Notes: generated by a model not told the origin, from the sequence alone. Shown: positions 1 through 6,048, numbered from the stretch's first letter. The stretch is 6,048 bases of DNA from Thermoplasmata archaeon (GCA_021797525.1 JAJZZQ010000043.1:1-6048); one strand, 5' to 3'. Translations and numbers: made by a program.

Positions 1-70
1 TCTTCGGAATTGAATAACTCAGATAAAGCCAGTATCTGGGACCACCCTCTGACATGATGCTGAATTCCAT
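1..70 (-). CDS. Possible start of an unrecognised gene (partial)
   Basis: An ATG at 70-68 opens a minus-strand frame of 23 codons that is still open at the window edge. The peptide begins MEFSIMSEGGPRYWLYLS and resembles no family I recognise. An in-frame TAA lies five codons upstream of the ATG, so the start is either this Met or Met6. There is no Shine-Dalgarno; upstream is a T-rich run, with AT-rich sequence at 101-110 that could serve as a TATA box for a nearly leaderless message. The orientation matches the other genes. The opposite strand is also open here (codons 1-57, ending in TGA), and 23 codons is too short to be decisive, so this is only a candidate. Confidence 0.25.
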   Translation of the reverse strand, partial: MEFSIMSEGGPRYWLYLSYSIPK

Positions 71-649
71 GAAAAAATAAATCTTTTATGGTCTAAATGG
101 AAATAAAATATTGAAAGATTTCAGAAAGTAAAAGTGTAAATTGTATAAAACTTGATTAATTAAGCAACATTTTCTATGAGGAGTACGGCTATTGGGATTT
201 GCTCATGAATTATTGTCCAGTTTCTAAAAACAAGACTATTGCAATCATAAGTCAAGAACAGCTTTTGATAAATTATGGCTAAACATCTTATATGTAACTC
301 CAACAGGGAAAAATTGCGGAGATATCCATTTAAACATGGAAGAGATCACTTTAACAATAAGGATTTCCATAGTACGAAGTATTCTACAAGATTCCTCATG
401 TTTGATGAGGATTCTCAATGGGGGCCGACGTAATGTGCTAAATATAGAAAGAGAGACCTGGTTTTTTGGGTCTTCCAATCTAAGTATTTTACACTCTTTT
501 AATCTGAGAAACTATGCTATCCAACAGTCCATGATTGCAGTTGTATACGTTTCTTGCGTTTATGCCTATATTTTAATTTGTTAATAATTCACTAAATGTG
601 CTTTAGAATGCGTGAAAACTGAGATAACTATAATAGAAAAAGAAAATGA
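71..649. other. AT-rich stretch without a confident gene
   Basis: No complete, recognisable gene is present in these 579 bp. Several frames stay open for 50 to 80 codons on both strands between about 245 and 584, but none gives a protein I recognise and none has a convincing ribosome binding site. Two plus-strand pieces look somewhat coding-like: codons 160-282 (containing YEEYGYWDLLMNYCPVSKNK) and an ATG-initiated 52-codon frame at 275-433 (containing REKLRRYPFKHGRDHF). They overlap in different frames, so one indel would join them into a single reading frame of about 91 codons. A small perfect hairpin lies at 393-411 (7-bp arms around GTTTG). The stretch may be decayed accessory DNA or plain intergenic sequence; I saw no terminal inverted repeats that would mark an insertion sequence. 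Confidence 0.4.
636..647 (-). terminator. Oligo-T terminator after the CBS-HEPN gene
   Basis: On the minus strand the sequence reads TTTTCTTTTTC, beginning 3 nt past the TAA stop of the CBS-HEPN gene. No stable GC-rich stem precedes it. T-runs directly after a stop are the usual intrinsic termination signal in archaea, so this probably ends that transcript. The assignment is by position and composition only. Confidence 0.45.
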
Positions 650-1474
650 TTACTTCGGGAGTTTTGCATTGAGGCCCTTATAAATATTTTCAAGATCAAT
701 CAAAGTATTGTACAACCATATTATATCTTCCCTTTTAGATATTAGACTTTTCCCAACTCTGTGATGAGATACTTTGTTCCTAAGATTGATGATTTGTTTA
801 GTCAAATGACCTTCGGTCACTTCGGTTAACAATGGACAATAATTTTTCTTACTTTTAAATATTTTACACATATCACTCAGGGAAAGATAATTTGTATAGC
901 CAAGTTCCACTTTATTATTCTCATCATTGTGAGCCCAATTTTTTATAGCATTTGCTCTCTTTTCGCCCAGTACATCCAACATTATATCGTATGTTGTTTC
1001 ACCAAGTGCATTTTTTAAGTTTATTTCGACATTTTTGATTATCCTCCATATTAAGGCAGAAACTTGCTCATGATTGAGGTCAGCCAAAGTTAAAATTCCT
1101 GAAGGTTTGTCTTTATTTACGAGAATCAACAGACCAGGTTTCTCTACCTCCACATCATGTTTGTAATTATTGTAAAATCTATAGATTACATCCAGGATAT
1201 CCATTTCTTCATCTAGGAAAAGTTTTGTTCCTTTGAAATGAACTTCCTCTTTTGACCCTCCTTCAGCCCTAATGACTAAGCCCAAAACACTACCGTTCTT
1301 CATTATGGGAAAGTAGTCATAGTTAGGATACCCATCAAAATATTCTGAAGTTTTAATTTCGCTCCAAGACGTGCAAATGCTCGATGCCTTAAAATTCATC
1401 ATTCCTTCAAAGTTTTTCAGGTGTTCAAATGACATAAGATCAGTGAATGTTAATGATTTTGAGAATTTAAACAT
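650..1474 (-). CDS. CBS-pair plus HEPN-domain protein, candidate RM-linked RNase
   Basis: The 274-residue protein has two parts. Residues about 33-75 and 84-135 look like two CBS motifs: YFPIMKNGSVLGLVIR at 54-69 and PGLLILVNKDKPSGILTLAD at 113-132 carry the typical beta strand, G-hydrophobic-hydrophobic, then LxD pattern. CBS pairs usually bind adenosine nucleotides or S-adenosylmethionine. Residues about 136-265 are helical, and RNKVSH at 232-237 is an R-x4-H motif (Arg232, His237) of the HEPN superfamily, whose active members are metal-independent RNases. I recall archaeal CBS proteins of this layout, with the same ADLN linker and a SLSD segment before the R-x4-H, but no established function. 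The protein appears soluble, with no signal peptide or membrane segment. The ATG is the only plausible start because an in-frame TGA lies eight codons upstream; there is no Shine-Dalgarno. The gene follows hsdR on the same strand after 91 bp with T-runs, so it may have its own promoter. Parts are more AT-rich than hsdR. By analogy with PrrC it could be an RNase guarding the restriction system; equally it could be a non-catalytic HEPN regulator. Confidence 0.75.
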   Translation of the reverse strand: MFKFSKSLTFTDLMSFEHLKNFEGMMNFKASSICTSWSEIKTSEYFDGYPNYDYFPIMKNGSVLGLVIRAEGGSKEEVHFKGTKLFLDEEMDILDVIYRFYNNYKHDVEVEKPGLLILVNKDKPSGILTLADLNHEQVSALIWRIIKNVEINLKNALGETTYDIMLDVLGEKRANAIKNWAHNDENNKVELGYTNYLSLSDMCKIFKSKKNYCPLLTEVTEGHLTKQIINLRNKVSHHRVGKSLISKREDIIWLYNTLIDLENIYKGLNAKLPK

Positions 1475-1497
1475 TGAAGTTTTGTAGCCATACGATC

Positions 1498-1514
1498 AAA
1501 AATGGTCAAAAAAA
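1498..1514 (-). terminator. Oligo-T tracts between hsdR and the CBS-HEPN gene
   Basis: On the minus strand a run of seven T (1514-1508) is followed by a run of five T (1502-1498), about 52 nt past the hsdR stop. The two sit in an imperfect direct repeat, (G)(A/G)TCAAAAA on the plus strand. No GC stem precedes them. This pattern fits archaeal factor-independent termination of the hsdR transcript and suggests that the downstream gene is not simply co-transcribed. Partial read-through is possible. Confidence 0.45.
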
Positions 1515-1519
1515 GAACC

Positions 1520-1566
1520 AAATAAATCAAATTTACAGGTGTTTAACCTATATTTTGCCTATATTT
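1520..1566 (-). promoter_or_regulatory. Possible promoter or operator region of the CBS-HEPN gene
   Basis: The gap before the CBS-HEPN start is AT-rich. It holds two TATA-like stretches on the minus strand: GATTTATTTGG around 45-55 nt upstream of the ATG, and AAATATAGG, which occurs twice 11 bp apart at 1566-1558 and 1555-1547. The duplicated element is spaced by about one helical turn, as tandem regulator sites often are. A start site about 25 nt downstream of the nearer TATA-like box would leave a short leader without a Shine-Dalgarno. No regulator is identifiable and the call is tentative. Confidence 0.25.
1547..1566. repeat. Tandem 9-bp direct repeat, CCTATATTT twice
   Basis: CCTATATTT occurs exactly at 1547-1555 and again at 1558-1566, separated by GC, giving an 11-bp period. 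The second copy touches the last base of the hsdR stop codon. It could be a tandem protein-binding site upstream of the CBS-HEPN gene, or chance in AT-rich DNA. Confidence 0.5.
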
Positions 1567-4550
1567 CAAAGATTTTTCCTTTTTGATTCTGAGCCTTCCT
1601 TTAAGCCTTCCTTTAGGTTCATATAAACCGTTCTGAATATATTGTCCACAAGGTCCTTCTTTAGGTTCTTGTTGTCATTGACCTTTTTGTAGAACGCAAA
1701 ATGATCAGAAATGAAAGAAAGCAGAACCTCATCAAACATGTGCCTGAATGAAAGTTTGAAATTCTCTTCACTGTTTATCCTTGCACTTGTCTTAAGATCC
1801 GCATTATTTTCGAGGCTGTTCTTCATTCTCAATAGTATAACCCTGTCGGTATCATTGAATTCTGTTCCATAGCGATCATTCATCTCCTCTATGATCCTCG
1901 ACAGGGGTTCCTCCTCTTCCTTTGGTATCCTGTATTCAAGGCTCTGCTTCGGATCAAGAGGTTTATCGGATTCTCTGAGTCTTATCTCCCCCTGTGTTAT
2001 GAGCTCTATACGGTAAGAATCAAGATCAACCTCCCTTAGTATCTCAACAGGCAGTGATTCCCTCCTGACTGGAAGCTTCCTCAGGAGAACCTTCCCGAAT
2101 GCATGAAGTTTTTCCAGATCAATATCCTTGAAACTTATTATCTGCGAGAGGAACGAATATGTCCTGTTGTAGTCCCTGAGAAGCTTTCTGAATTTGTCCT
2201 GTTCCGATAGCTCAAGATCATTGAATCTGGTGACAACCTCATCTATTACAGTGAAGAGTTTTTCCTGCCTGTTCCTTCTGTCATAAAATATCTTTGCAAA
2301 CTTCTCTATATCCTCATCTGAAAAGATGTGAAAGTCAGAAAGCTGCCTCTGGAAATCATAGAGTATGTTCGGATCAGTCCCATGCTTTAGTGTGGTGTGA
2401 CCGTAGTACGGTTCGAAAGCATGTTCTATTGTATCCGGATCATTGGCAAAGTCCAGCACCACCGGTTCTTCTTTTCCCTCATATATCCGATCAAGCCTGC
2501 TGAGTGTCTGTACAGCGGCAACCCCTGCCAGCTTCTTGTCAAGGTACATTGCATACAGCAGAGGCTCATCGAAACCTGTCTGGAACTTGTTAGCGACTAT
2601 GATAAACCTGTAATCCGGCTTACGGAAGGTTGCAGCAGTCATGGCCTCACTCATGCCGTTCATCCCGCCCTCAGTGTATTCCTGTCCGTCCGAAGGGTCT
2701 CTCACAGTGCCGGAAAATGCAACAAGCGTCTTGAACCTGTATCCATGTTTTCTGATGTATGAATCAACCGCAATTTTAAACTTCACAGCATGCAAACGTG
2801 ATCTGGTGACGATCATGGTCTTGGCCTGCCCCTTACCTTCACGGTTCGGTATCTTGTTCCTTATTGTTGAATTGAAATGCTCCACAATGATCTCAACCTT
2901 CTTCTCTATGGCATGATCATTGAGGTCAACAAATGCCTTCAGGAGAGCTTTTGCCTTTGCACTCTCATATCTTGGGTCATCCTCTATCTTCTTTAGAAGA
3001 GAGAAATATGTCCTGTATGTCATGTAGTTCTTCAGTACATCCAGGATGAATCCCTCCTCTATGGCCTGCCTCATGGTGTACAGATGGAACGGTTCATAAT
3101 GTCCATCCGGCAATTTCTCCCCGAACAGTTCAAGGGTCTTGGCCTTTGGCGTTGCTGTGAAAGCATAGTAACTGACATTTCTCTGCCTGCCTCTTGCCTC
3201 CAGATCCTGAACTATCAGATCCTCGTAGGTTTCCTCTTCGGTATCAGTTTCCTCTGCATCCTTCAGTCCATTGGCAGTGAGCACAAGCTTCATGTTCTTG
3301 CTATTTTCTCCGGTCGCAGAGGAATGGGCCTCATCAATAATAACTGCAAAGTTCTTCCTTGGCAGATCCCTGATCTGATCAACAATCCTCGGGAATTTCT
3401 GAAGTGTGGTCACAATGATCTTCCTACCTTTTTCCAATGCCTCCTTAAGCTGAGCAGAGCTCCTGTCAATTCCTGTAAGCACACCTGAAACGCGCTCAAA
3501 CTGCTGGAAGGTCTTCTGAAGCTGCCTGTCCAGAACCTTTCTGTCAGTTATTACAATAACAGAGTCGAACACATTCCTGTTCTCTGCATCATGAAGGCTG
3601 GAAAGTCTGTAACCCAGCCATGATATTGTGTTGCTCTTTCCGCTTCCAGCACTGTGCTGCACAAGATAGTTATTGCCCGTGCCTGCACGTGAAGCGTCCA
3701 CAAGTTTTCTTACCGCATCTAGCTGATGATACCGAGGGAATATGATCTTTTTCTCCCCTGTTGGCTTTCCATTCTCATCATCCACATCCTGATAGTTGAT
3801 GAAATTGGTGATAATATCAGATAATGATTCCCTAGAGAGGATATCCTTCCAGAGATATTCAGTCCTGAAACCACTGGAGGGTGGATTTCCTGCTCCTCCT
3901 TCATAGCCCTTGTTGAATGGAAAGAATCTTGTTCGTGATGCTTCAAGCTTTGTTGTCATGTACACAAGTTCTTCATCCAGCGCAAAGTGTACAAGGCATC
4001 TGCCAAATTTGAATAAAGGTTCATGAACATCGCGCCCCTTGTACTGATCGATTGCATCCTTGACCGTGTATCCTGAACCGCTCAATCGATCCTTCAGTTC
4101 CATTGTTATCACTGGCAGTCCGTTTATGAATATTGCAAGATCAATGGACTTGTTGTTCTTCTCACTGAAATATAGCTGGCGGATCACGGAGAATGTATTT
4201 GCCTGATTCAGCTTCAAGAGATTTTCATTCAATCCAGTTTCCGGTTTAGGGTAGAAAAGATCAAAGGACACGCCATAATCCTTTATTCCCTTTCTAAGAA
4301 CATCAAGTGTTCCACGTTTTTCAACCTCCTCACGCACTCTCTTCAGGAACATTTCTGATACACGTTCATTGTGCTGCTGCTTGAGCTGTTCCCATTTTTC
4401 AGGTTGAGTTGAAAGAATGAAGCCTATCAGTTTTTCCTTATCCATGCATAATGTTTTATCGTAATTTGCAGAGAGACGCCTTATATATGATTGCTCATCA
4501 ACAAGGTAACTTTCTATATGTGATTCCATGCTCTTCTCGGAAAGGTCCAT
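1566..4550 (-). CDS. hsdR: Type I restriction enzyme, R subunit (motor and nuclease)
   Basis: HsdR joins the HsdM/HsdS complex, pumps unmethylated DNA past the enzyme using ATP, and cuts at a distance from the target. At 994 residues it has the normal family length. A PD-(D/E)xK nuclease lies in about residues 20-200, with Asp137 in SIDLAIFINGLP, then Glu151 and Lys153 in MELKD. Superfamily 2 helicase motifs follow in order: PRYHQ at 272-276, Walker A HSAGSGKS at 299-306 (Lys305), DEAH at 406-409, TATP at 465-468, FQTGFDEP at 656-663, and motif VI QTLSRLDR at 681-688. The C-terminal 300 residues are the helical domain that docks on HsdM/HsdS. An acidic segment (431-445) is inserted between the DEAH and TATP motifs. 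All key residues are present, so the enzyme is probably active. ATG 4550 is preceded by AT-rich DNA without a Shine-Dalgarno; Met8 is an alternative start. The gene lies 42 bp after hsdS. A 12-bp tandem duplication near its 3' end encodes LKEGLKEG. Sampled GC is higher than in its neighbours. Confidence 0.97.
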   Translation of the reverse strand: MDLSEKSMESHIESYLVDEQSYIRRLSANYDKTLCMDKEKLIGFILSTQPEKWEQLKQQHNERVSEMFLKRVREEVEKRGTLDVLRKGIKDYGVSFDLFYPKPETGLNENLLKLNQANTFSVIRQLYFSEKNNKSIDLAIFINGLPVITMELKDRLSGSGYTVKDAIDQYKGRDVHEPLFKFGRCLVHFALDEELVYMTTKLEASRTRFFPFNKGYEGGAGNPPSSGFRTEYLWKDILSRESLSDIITNFINYQDVDDENGKPTGEKKIIFPRYHQLDAVRKLVDASRAGTGNNYLVQHSAGSGKSNTISWLGYRLSSLHDAENRNVFDSVIVITDRKVLDRQLQKTFQQFERVSGVLTGIDRSSAQLKEALEKGRKIIVTTLQKFPRIVDQIRDLPRKNFAVIIDEAHSSATGENSKNMKLVLTANGLKDAEETDTEEETYEDLIVQDLEARGRQRNVSYYAFTATPKAKTLELFGEKLPDGHYEPFHLYTMRQAIEEGFILDVLKNYMTYRTYFSLLKKIEDDPRYESAKAKALLKAFVDLNDHAIEKKVEIIVEHFNSTIRNKIPNREGKGQAKTMIVTRSRLHAVKFKIAVDSYIRKHGYRFKTLVAFSGTVRDPSDGQEYTEGGMNGMSEAMTAATFRKPDYRFIIVANKFQTGFDEPLLYAMYLDKKLAGVAAVQTLSRLDRIYEGKEEPVVLDFANDPDTIEHAFEPYYGHTTLKHGTDPNILYDFQRQLSDFHIFSDEDIEKFAKIFYDRRNRQEKLFTVIDEVVTRFNDLELSEQDKFRKLLRDYNRTYSFLSQIISFKDIDLEKLHAFGKVLLRKLPVRRESLPVEILREVDLDSYRIELITQGEIRLRESDKPLDPKQSLEYRIPKEEEEPLSRIIEEMNDRYGTEFNDTDRVILLRMKNSLENNADLKTSARINSEENFKLSFRHMFDEVLLSFISDHFAFYKKVNDNKNLKKDLVDNIFRTVYMNLKEGLKEGSESKRKNL
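1592..1615. repeat. 12-bp tandem duplication in the 3' end of hsdR
   Basis: AGCCTTCCTTTA is repeated exactly head to tail at 1592-1603 and 1604-1615. It lies in frame within hsdR, encodes two LKEG units at residues 979-986 just before the C-terminus, and leaves the frame intact. It probably arose by slippage; copy number changes would add or remove four residues. Confidence 0.8.
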
Positions 4551-4561
4551 TTTATGTCATT

Positions 4562-4591
4562 AAAATATATGAATACACGATATAATATTAT
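4562..4591 (-). promoter_or_regulatory. Possible internal promoter of hsdR
   Basis: The 42 bp between hsdS and hsdR are very AT-rich. On the minus strand they contain ATAATATTATAT, about 30-41 nt before the hsdR ATG, and a second TATA-like run, CATATATTTTA, at about 12-22 nt. The distal box would place an archaeal start site only a few bases before the ATG, giving an essentially leaderless hsdR message. This agrees with the absence of a Shine-Dalgarno there. No experimental support can be read from the sequence. Confidence 0.35.
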
Positions 4592-4592
4592 C

Positions 4593-5924
4593 TCACGCTT
4601 CGCTACTGTTTGATTCTACAGGAACAGTTAAACCTCTTACATCTATTTTGCCTGTTACTGCTTGCGAAATCAAGGATACTTTGTATTCTTTAAGCAACTG
4701 TACCATTCTTTCTTCTAAGGATATGATTTTATCGATTTTACTAGTCTGTTTCTCTAAGTAAGCAACTATTTTGTCTTGCTCTTCAATTGACGGTATTGGA
4801 AAAGAAAATTCCTCAAAGATGTTCTGGTATAAATGCTGAATAGTTGAACCAAAGCTTCTCAGAAAGTAGAAATTAGAAAATACGCTTGAGCTTAGGACGT
4901 AATATAGAAAGTCAGTAATATAGTAATTACACGGTCTTACTAAGAAGATGCCACTGTTGAGGCAGGCGGGTTTATTTAGTCCGTTTACAATGGCTAATTT
5001 TCCTATTGTTCCATCTTTTGTAATCAGTAAGTCTCCATTTTTTAGTTGAATATATGGATCGTCATAATATCTGCCTTTATCGACACAATAGCATGAATCC
5101 CAAAGAATTGTCTTTGATTGAAAATCCTGGCCTGTTACCAAATAAGCATATCCGTTCTCAAGATATTCCTCTGAGGTTAGTCCCTTCCATCCCACCCTTC
5201 CTTTTACATAAGAAGTAAACTTAATCTTCATTACTTTCCAATGCTCCGGTATCTCCCCAATCCACTCAACACCACTGTCCTTCATGGGCACATTCGGGTC
5301 AAGTCCCTTGGTGACAGCGTGGGTTATGATGGCCTGACGTTTTTCCTTGAGAAGGTTGATTATCTGTTGTTCCTTCAATACTAAACGATCAATTATTGTC
5401 GTTTTACAATCTAAAAAGTTACCTATAGAAACCTGTTCTTCATTCAATGGAAAAGGCATACTAAGTGATTTTAGAAGATCTCCATCCACGTGGGGAATGC
5501 CCATTCCTACTGTAAGCTCTTTCAATTTGTGTTCCGCTGCCTTACAGAAATAAAATAAAAAATTGTGATTTACCTTATTGCTATGAACCAAGGCAACAGT
5601 AGATGAGAGTATTCCTCGCCTGCTTTTAATAAATTCACCAGCATTTGAACCATCCCATAAAAGTAAAGTTTCCCCCTCATCTACTACAAATGTTGAGTTA
5701 TCAAACTTTACCCATTGTTTCGGCGTTTCTCCCCTTAGAAATTCCATGGAAAGATAAGGTAAATAAATATTGGTCTCTGAAATGTCGGTTTCAATGTTTT
5801 TTGGGACTTTACCCTTCATAATGGTCATAGCCCACTTTAACTTGATCAAAACCCAATCATTCGGTATCTCCCCAATCCACTCAACACCACTGTCCTTGTA
5901 GGCTGGATACCTTTGATACTTCAT
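4593..5924 (-). CDS. hsdS: Type I restriction-modification specificity subunit
   Basis: HsdS recognises the bipartite DNA target for both methylation and cleavage and holds the HsdM and HsdR subunits together. The 443-residue protein has the usual two-fold layout. An N-terminal KDSGVEWIGEIP motif (10-21) leads into the first target recognition domain (about 22-165, with WDGSNAGEFIKSRRG at 90-104). A conserved spacer helix follows (about 161-205, EEQVSIGNFLDCKT to LLKEKRQAII). The motif recurs identically at 215-226, followed by the second domain (about 227-380, with TKDGTIGKLAIV at 302-313) and a second spacer helix (about 380-425, EEQDKIVAYLEKQTSKID onward). Both halves are complete, so each should read one half-site; the target itself cannot be predicted by eye. 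The start is fixed by GAGGT six bases upstream, and its ATG overlaps the hsdM stop in ATGA, implying translational coupling. The recognition domains are clearly more AT-rich than the conserved spacer, a common sign of domain exchange. Confidence 0.96.
   Translation of the reverse strand: MKYQRYPAYKDSGVEWIGEIPNDWVLIKLKWAMTIMKGKVPKNIETDISETNIYLPYLSMEFLRGETPKQWVKFDNSTFVVDEGETLLLWDGSNAGEFIKSRRGILSSTVALVHSNKVNHNFLFYFCKAAEHKLKELTVGMGIPHVDGDLLKSLSMPFPLNEEQVSIGNFLDCKTTIIDRLVLKEQQIINLLKEKRQAIITHAVTKGLDPNVPMKDSGVEWIGEIPEHWKVMKIKFTSYVKGRVGWKGLTSEEYLENGYAYLVTGQDFQSKTILWDSCYCVDKGRYYDDPYIQLKNGDLLITKDGTIGKLAIVNGLNKPACLNSGIFLVRPCNYYITDFLYYVLSSSVFSNFYFLRSFGSTIQHLYQNIFEEFSFPIPSIEEQDKIVAYLEKQTSKIDKIISLEERMVQLLKEYKVSLISQAVTGKIDVRGLTVPVESNSSEA
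5247..5282 (-). repeat. 36-bp perfect direct repeat in hsdS, copy 2
   Basis: These 36 bp are identical to 5862-5897 and encode KDSGVEWIGEIP at residues 215-226, at the front of the second recognition domain. Other parts of the two HsdS halves differ at the DNA level, so exact identity, including synonymous sites, suggests recent duplication or gene conversion rather than protein-level constraint alone. Confidence 0.95.
5862..5897 (-). repeat. 36-bp perfect direct repeat in hsdS, copy 1
   Basis: This copy lies near the 5' end of hsdS and encodes KDSGVEWIGEIP at residues 10-21, ahead of the first recognition domain. It is 615 bp (205 codons) from copy 2, so recombination between the copies would delete one recognition domain and spacer in frame, leaving a 238-residue half-subunit. 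Confidence 0.95.
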
Positions 5925-6048
5925 TCTGTGACCTCTTTGAGAAGATCTATTATTTCATTTCCAAGTTTCTTTAGGTCTGCATCAATTTCCTCCAGTGGTC
6001 TGGGTGGTACAAATTTGTAAAAATACCTGTTAAAAGGGACCTCATATC
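5921..6048 (-). CDS. hsdM: Type I DNA adenine methyltransferase, M subunit (C-terminal end)
   Basis: Only the last 41 codons and the stop are in the window; the 5' part lies beyond the right edge. The tail contains YEVPFNRYFYKFVPPRPLEE and ends IDLLKEVTE. The FYxFVPPRPLEEIDxDL pattern is the characteristic C-terminus of HsdM proteins, just before their end. HsdM uses S-adenosylmethionine to methylate adenine N6 within the HsdS-defined target, protecting host DNA; its catalytic NPPF/Y motif would be outside this window. The TGA overlaps the hsdS ATG by four bases, so M and S are translationally coupled. Confidence 0.93.
   Translation of the reverse strand, partial: YEVPFNRYFYKFVPPRPLEEIDADLKKLGNEIIDLLKEVTE
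5931..5938 (-). promoter_or_regulatory. Shine-Dalgarno of hsdS inside hsdM
   Basis: AAAGAGGT on the minus strand ends six bases before the hsdS ATG and lies within the last codons of hsdM. It supports this start and re-initiation at the ATGA junction. It contrasts with hsdR and the CBS-HEPN gene, which have no such site. Confidence 0.75.

Noticed and set aside
393..411. Perfect 7-bp hairpin (TCCTCAT / ATGAGGA around GTTTG)
   Set aside because: It is short, has no following T-run on either strand and sits near no confident gene end, so I did not call it a terminator or RNA element.
245..584. Overlapping open frames of 77 codons (minus) and 82 codons (plus) in the left flank
   Set aside because: They overlap each other on opposite strands, lack ribosome binding sites and resemble no known protein. 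At least one must be spurious and I could not support either.
1..649. Possible insertion sequence at the left end
   Set aside because: I found no transposase motif, no convincing terminal inverted repeats and no target duplication.
1536..1549. Short inverted repeat ACAGGTGTTTAACCT (AGGT around a 5-nt loop)
   Set aside because: A 4-bp stem is expected by chance and gives no useful stability as an RNA structure.
2294..3488. Several plus-strand open frames of 69 to 134 codons opposite hsdR
   Set aside because: They lie wholly inside a well-supported hsdR, have peptides rich in Cys, Ser and Pro without recognisable domains, and lack ribosome binding sites. They are antisense shadows of hsdR codons.
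3719..3946. Minus-strand 75-codon open frame inside hsdR
   Set aside because: It overlaps hsdR in another frame and encodes no recognisable protein; the hsdR frame here is intact and required for the region between the nuclease and motor.
5347..5553. Plus-strand 68-codon open frame inside hsdS
   Set aside because: It is antisense to the conserved spacer and first recognition domain of hsdS, with no independent support.

Overview
The window reads as a defence locus, most likely from an archaeon, with Thermoplasmata-type Euryarchaeota as my best guess. All confident genes lie on the minus strand. The archaeal reading rests on several weak signs: Ile ATA and Arg AGA/AGG codons are common, gene ends are followed by oligo-T tracts rather than GC-rich hairpins, and hsdR and the gene after it have AT-rich upstream sequence with no Shine-Dalgarno, as expected for leaderless messages. 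By contrast, hsdS, inside its operon, has a clear GAGGT. No rRNA or other taxonomic marker is present, so the assignment is an inference. The family calls do not depend on it.

Reading the minus strand from right to left, the window opens with the last 41 codons of hsdM, the type I DNA adenine methyltransferase (5921-6048, cut by the window edge). Its stop overlaps the start of hsdS by four bases (ATGA). hsdS (4593-5924) encodes a two-TRD specificity subunit. After 42 bp, hsdR (1566-4550) encodes a 994-residue motor and nuclease subunit with its nuclease and helicase motifs intact. Together they form a type I restriction-modification system in the order M-S-R: HsdM and HsdS methylate a bipartite target, and HsdR translocates and cuts DNA lacking the mark.

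Downstream of hsdR, past a 91-bp gap with oligo-T tracts, a same-strand gene (650-1474) encodes a 274-residue protein. Its N-terminal half looks like a CBS pair and its C-terminal half like a HEPN domain with an R-x4-H motif. HEPN RNases guard other type I systems (PrrC is the precedent), so this gene is the most interesting element here: a possible nucleotide-sensing RNase partner of the restriction system. The functional link is inferred from position only.

The left end (1-649) is AT-rich and holds no confident gene. It contains a possible start of another minus-strand gene running off the window (1-70) and fragments of coding-like sequence that may be a decayed gene. I found no tRNA, rRNA, CRISPR array or complete insertion sequence.
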